Shown here piece after piece: positions 51,617 through 53,609 of a DNA stretch of 53,609 bases. The position numbers and the translations under genes are program-made. Under the pieces are notes generated by a model that made no database searches, was not told where the DNA came from, and saw only the letters and a list, made by a program, of their open reading frames with translations. How positions within the stretch are numbered: the stretch's first letter is position 1; each line of letters starts with the position of its first letter. Source of the DNA: UBA3210 sp048359995 (GTDB lineage: Bacteria > Bacillota_I > Bacilli_A > RFN20 > CAG-449); the NCBI GenBank assembly GCA_048359995.1, contig DBGCPK010000018.1, positions 1 through 53,609 of the forward strand, in the 5' to 3' direction.

Positions 51617-53168
51617 TCCTTTGACACAAGCGGCAGTTGGCTCAAGCGTTAAAAGAAAGGTCGCTGCTTATGCTAGAGTTTCAACTGACCAAGATGAGCA
51701 ATACACTTCCTACGAGGCCCAAGTGAGAATCTATACTGAGATGATTCAGAAGAGGCCAGACTGGGAATTCGTGAACGTCTATGCGGATGAGGGGATCAGT
51801 GGAACAAACACGAAGAAAAGAACAAGCTTCAACCAGATGATAGCGGATGCCCTCGACGGCAAAATAAACCTCATCATCACGAAATCGATATCGAGATTCG
51901 CCAGGAACACGATCGATACCCTCAAATACGTGAGGGAGCTCAAAAACAACGGCGTCGAGTGCTTTTTCGAGAAGGAAAACCTCTGGTCCTTCGACTCGAA
52001 GACGGAATTTATCCTGACCATCATGGCCTCCATAGCCCAAGAGGAGTCGAGAAGCATCTCCCAGAACGTCACGATGGGCAAAAGGTGGTCCATGGACGCT
52101 GGGAAGGTGAGCTTCGCCTACTCAAATTTCCTCGGCTACAAGAAGACCGAGAACGGGATAGAGGTCGACGAAGAGCAAAAACCTATTGTAAGACTCATCT
52201 ATAGCATGTTTCTTACAAAGGGGAAATCATGCCACCAGATCGCGGAGTATCTGAACGAACGCAATGTGCCGACCCCGTCGAGGAGGGGCAAGAGATGGAC
52301 CACGAACAACATCGTATCCATCCTCACGAACGAGAAATACTACGGGGACGCATTGCTCCAGAAGACCTACACGGTCGACTACCTCGAGCACAAGCTGGTC
52401 AAGAACAGGGGCGAGATAGAGCAGTATTACGTGACTGGGAGCCAGCCTGCGATAATCGAGAAGGAGGAATGGGACATGGTCCAATTCGAGCTGGAGAGAA
52501 GGAGGAAGGCTGGGAGGAACTACTCAAGGTCGTCGATCTTCGCGACGAAGCTCGTCTGCGGGGACTGCGGCGGATACTACGGGAAGAAGGTGTGGCGTTC
52601 CACCGACGCACACAGGAAAGAGGTGTTCCAGTGCAATAGGAAGTTCGAGAAGGGGAAGGACAGGTGCAAGACGCCGAGCCTCACCGAAGAGGAGATCAAG
52701 TCGAGGTTCTTGAAGGCCCTTGCGACCTTAACCGACGACAAGGAAAGGGCAATCGGGGACACGGAATCGGTGGTCGCGCTGCTCACGGACGCGTCTGCCG
52801 AGAATGGCGCGATAGCCGAGGCGCAGGCGGAGATGGAGATCGTCAGCGACCTCATCGGCAAGGAGATAGAGATGAATTCGAGGAGCGCGATCAACCAGGA
52901 AGAGGCTCAAAAGAGGCACGATGCTCTTGTCCTTAGGTACAATGCGGCCAAGAAGAAGGTTGAGGAAGCCACGAGATCCAAGGCCGAGAAGAAGGCCAAA
53001 TCCGCCAGGATGGCGAGGTTCGTCGACCAATTGGGGAAGTCCGATTCGCTTATGCTCGGGTGGTCTGACGAGGCTTGGCTGCTTATGGTCGAGAGGGCCG
53101 TGGTGGAAAGGGACGGTTCGATCACCTTCGAGTTCTGCAACGGAAGCAAAATAAAAATAGCTGGGTGA
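51582..53168 (+). CDS. Large serine recombinase 2
   Basis: A 528-residue site-specific recombinase with AYARVSTDQ (nucleophile Ser34), ISRFARN, the recombinase domain (SCHQIAEYLNERNVPTPSRRG), a zinc ribbon (CGDCGGYYG...C...C) and a C-terminal coiled coil (about 430-480), as in intact large serine integrases. It is followed by a terminator. The repeat array at 53350-53475 lies 182 bp downstream, where attachment sites of such enzymes are often found. AGGAGTTTGAAAC precedes its ATG within the upstream gene. Confidence 0.93.
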   Translation: MAKVTKIPATINPLTQAAVGSSVKRKVAAYARVSTDQDEQYTSYEAQVRIYTEMIQKRPDWEFVNVYADEGISGTNTKKRTSFNQMIADALDGKINLIITKSISRFARNTIDTLKYVRELKNNGVECFFEKENLWSFDSKTEFILTIMASIAQEESRSISQNVTMGKRWSMDAGKVSFAYSNFLGYKKTENGIEVDEEQKPIVRLIYSMFLTKGKSCHQIAEYLNERNVPTPSRRGKRWTTNNIVSILTNEKYYGDALLQKTYTVDYLEHKLVKNRGEIEQYYVTGSQPAIIEKEEWDMVQFELERRRKAGRNYSRSSIFATKLVCGDCGGYYGKKVWRSTDAHRKEVFQCNRKFEKGKDRCKTPSLTEEEIKSRFLKALATLTDDKERAIGDTESVVALLTDASAENGAIAEAQAEMEIVSDLIGKEIEMNSRSAINQEEAQKRHDALVLRYNAAKKKVEEATRSKAEKKAKSARMARFVDQLGKSDSLMLGWSDEAWLLMVERAVVERDGSITFEFCNGSKIKIAG

Positions 53169-53183
53169 GACATCCAGCTTTTC
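53159..53183 (+). terminator. Rho-independent terminator of the recombinase module
   Basis: Stem AGCTGG (53159-53164), loop including the stop codon, stem CCAGCT (53174-53179), then TTTTC. Confidence 0.75.
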
Positions 53184-53186
53184 GCA

Positions 53187-53346
53187 TATAATAAATATTG
53201 GACGGTGCGCAACGTCTCCTAGATAGCACTAAGTCATGGTGATGCTCGGCATTCAAGTACCTATGGACCGTAATAGATAGCCGTACGCTTGCAGGCGGGC
53301 AGTCCTGCAGAAATTGACCATCCAGTTGTTATGGGGGCTTTTCTTT
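53187..53346 (+). ncRNA. Possible structured RNA after the recombinases
   Basis: A TATAAT at 53187-53192 is followed by about 145 nt rich in short hairpins: GACG/CGTC near 53200, ATGC-TCG-GCAT near 53245, CTAT/ATAG near 53260, GCAGG/CCTGC near 53290. ACGGT and ACCGT can also pair at long range. It ends in CCAT/ATGG and a T-rich tract (53339-53347). No protein frame with a ribosome site is present. It does not match an RNA class I recognise. A noncoding RNA or an untranslated leader into the array are both possible. Confidence 0.3.
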
Positions 53347-53349
53347 TGC

Positions 53350-53475
53350 CCGTACGCAACGAGAATCAAGCCGTACGCAAATTCATTGAAGGGGTACGCA
53401 CCCGATTCCAAGGGGTACGCAAAAAATCCGAAGCCGTACGCACTCAAAAAGCAAGGGTACGCAGCTTGTATTAAA
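53350..53475 (+). repeat. Six-copy 21-bp tandem array (iteron-like), core GTACGCA
   Basis: GTACGCA occurs at 53352, 53373, 53394, 53415, 53436 and 53457: exactly 21 bp apart, two helical turns. Each core is preceded by CC or GG (order CC, CC, GG, GG, CC, GG), usually with AAG before that (CAA before copy 6), and followed by nine variable bases. The conserved bases never vary even at third codon positions. A related CCGTACGC lies off-phase at 53281-53288. The frame through the array would encode a heptad [K/Q][P/G]YAxxx, but has no ribosome site. No other feature is seen in 53184-53609 apart from the candidate RNA and terminator. Confidence 0.9.
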
Positions 53476-53503
53476 ATATCTCATCTTACACATAAGTAAA
53501 CAT

Positions 53504-53545
53504 AGGTATTGATACACTGAAAAAAGTGCCGTCAATACCTTTTTT
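53504..53545 (+). terminator. Strong Rho-independent terminator downstream of the array
   Basis: Nine-base arms AGGTATTGA (53504-53512) and TCAATACCT (53532-53540) with an inner CACT/AGTG stem, followed by six T. A second hairpin GCCC-AAAAT-GGGC follows at 53549-53561. Confidence 0.85.
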
Positions 53546-53609
53546 CATGCCCAAAATGGGCGAAAATAGCAATATTTGGCCTGAATTTGGGAAGTGTTGG
53601 CTCACTTTT

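Larger units (their letters stand above)
41303..53609. mobile_element. Integrated mobile island (recombinase, R-M and phage-relic region)
   Basis: From after tRNA-Ala to the window end the base and codon use changes: AT-rich in 41303-48680, AGG/AGA arginines throughout, few of the TCG/CGA words common in the chromosome. It contains a fossil phage replication module, an R-M cassette, an HTH/zinc protein, two serine recombinases and a 21-bp repeat array. The right end is not reached and attachment sites are not identified. The left boundary is approximate. It may be composite, since the R-M part and the recombinase part differ in GC content. Confidence 0.7.

Noticed and set aside
53350..53475. 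CRISPR array
   Set aside because: The unit is only 21 bp with a 12-bp repeat part and 9-bp variable part, far below CRISPR dimensions, and no cas genes are present.
53314..53499. 61-residue frame with heptad repeats [K/Q][P/G]YAxxx
   Set aside because: No ribosome site, and the underlying TAC and GCA codons never vary in six copies, which suits a DNA repeat better than a protein under selection.

Overview
The window looks like a chromosome segment of a Bacillota (class Bacilli-like) bacterium that uses the standard code. Evidence is the cmk-der pair followed by a SpoVIF-like sporulation gene, AGGAGG-type ribosome sites, sigma-A-type promoters and compact U-tailed terminators. The species cannot be named from the sequence alone.

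Region 1 (1-7520) holds the end of an F5/8-type-C-domain protein, a ROK sugar kinase, cmk, der, a SpoVIF-like gene, a P-type ATPase and an MFS transporter. Region 2 (7597-16934) is regulatory and stress-related. It has an Rrf2 regulator divergent from a flavin split-barrel protein with three matching 19-bp dyads between them, a zinc-macrodomain/SirTM-type sirtuin pair (reversible ADP-ribosylation), a minimal kinase-fold protein, an iron alcohol dehydrogenase, a degenerate M50-like membrane protein and a Ca2+ ATPase. Region 3 (17085-21347) has a TetR-ABC operon, degV and a scar of decayed mobile DNA. Region 4 (21348-31435) has a very large DUF4011/DUF3320 protein whose Walker motifs are lost, a GT2-MurA-lipoprotein cluster, and an ABC ATPase-permease fusion interrupted by a frameshift in an A8 run. 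Region 5 (31532-41155) has folate, HAD, hydrolase, surface-polysaccharide, rRNA/tRNA methyltransferase, FNT-like and acyl-ACP thioesterase genes, ending with tRNA-Ala(CGC).

From about 41303 to the end the sequence changes character (AT-rich, AGA/AGG arginine codons, fragments of phage genes) and forms a mobile island. It begins with a fossil phage replication module (DUF669-like protein and SF2 helicase). A complete-looking restriction-modification cassette follows: XRE regulator, a short SAM-motif methylase subunit, an NPPY methylase, a GIY-YIG/helicase restriction subunit and a membrane-anchored HNH nuclease. The island then has an HTH/zinc protein, a small accessory protein and two overlapping large serine recombinases. 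Immediately after the recombinases lies a six-copy, exactly 21-bp-periodic repeat array built on GTACGCA; this is the most unusual element seen here and has no obvious coding explanation.

A second theme is loss of catalytic residues in otherwise full-length genes: the UDP-sugar dehydrogenase lacks its cysteine, the M50-like protein lacks HExxH, the DUF4011 protein lacks Walker A and B, and the FNT-like channel lacks its histidine.
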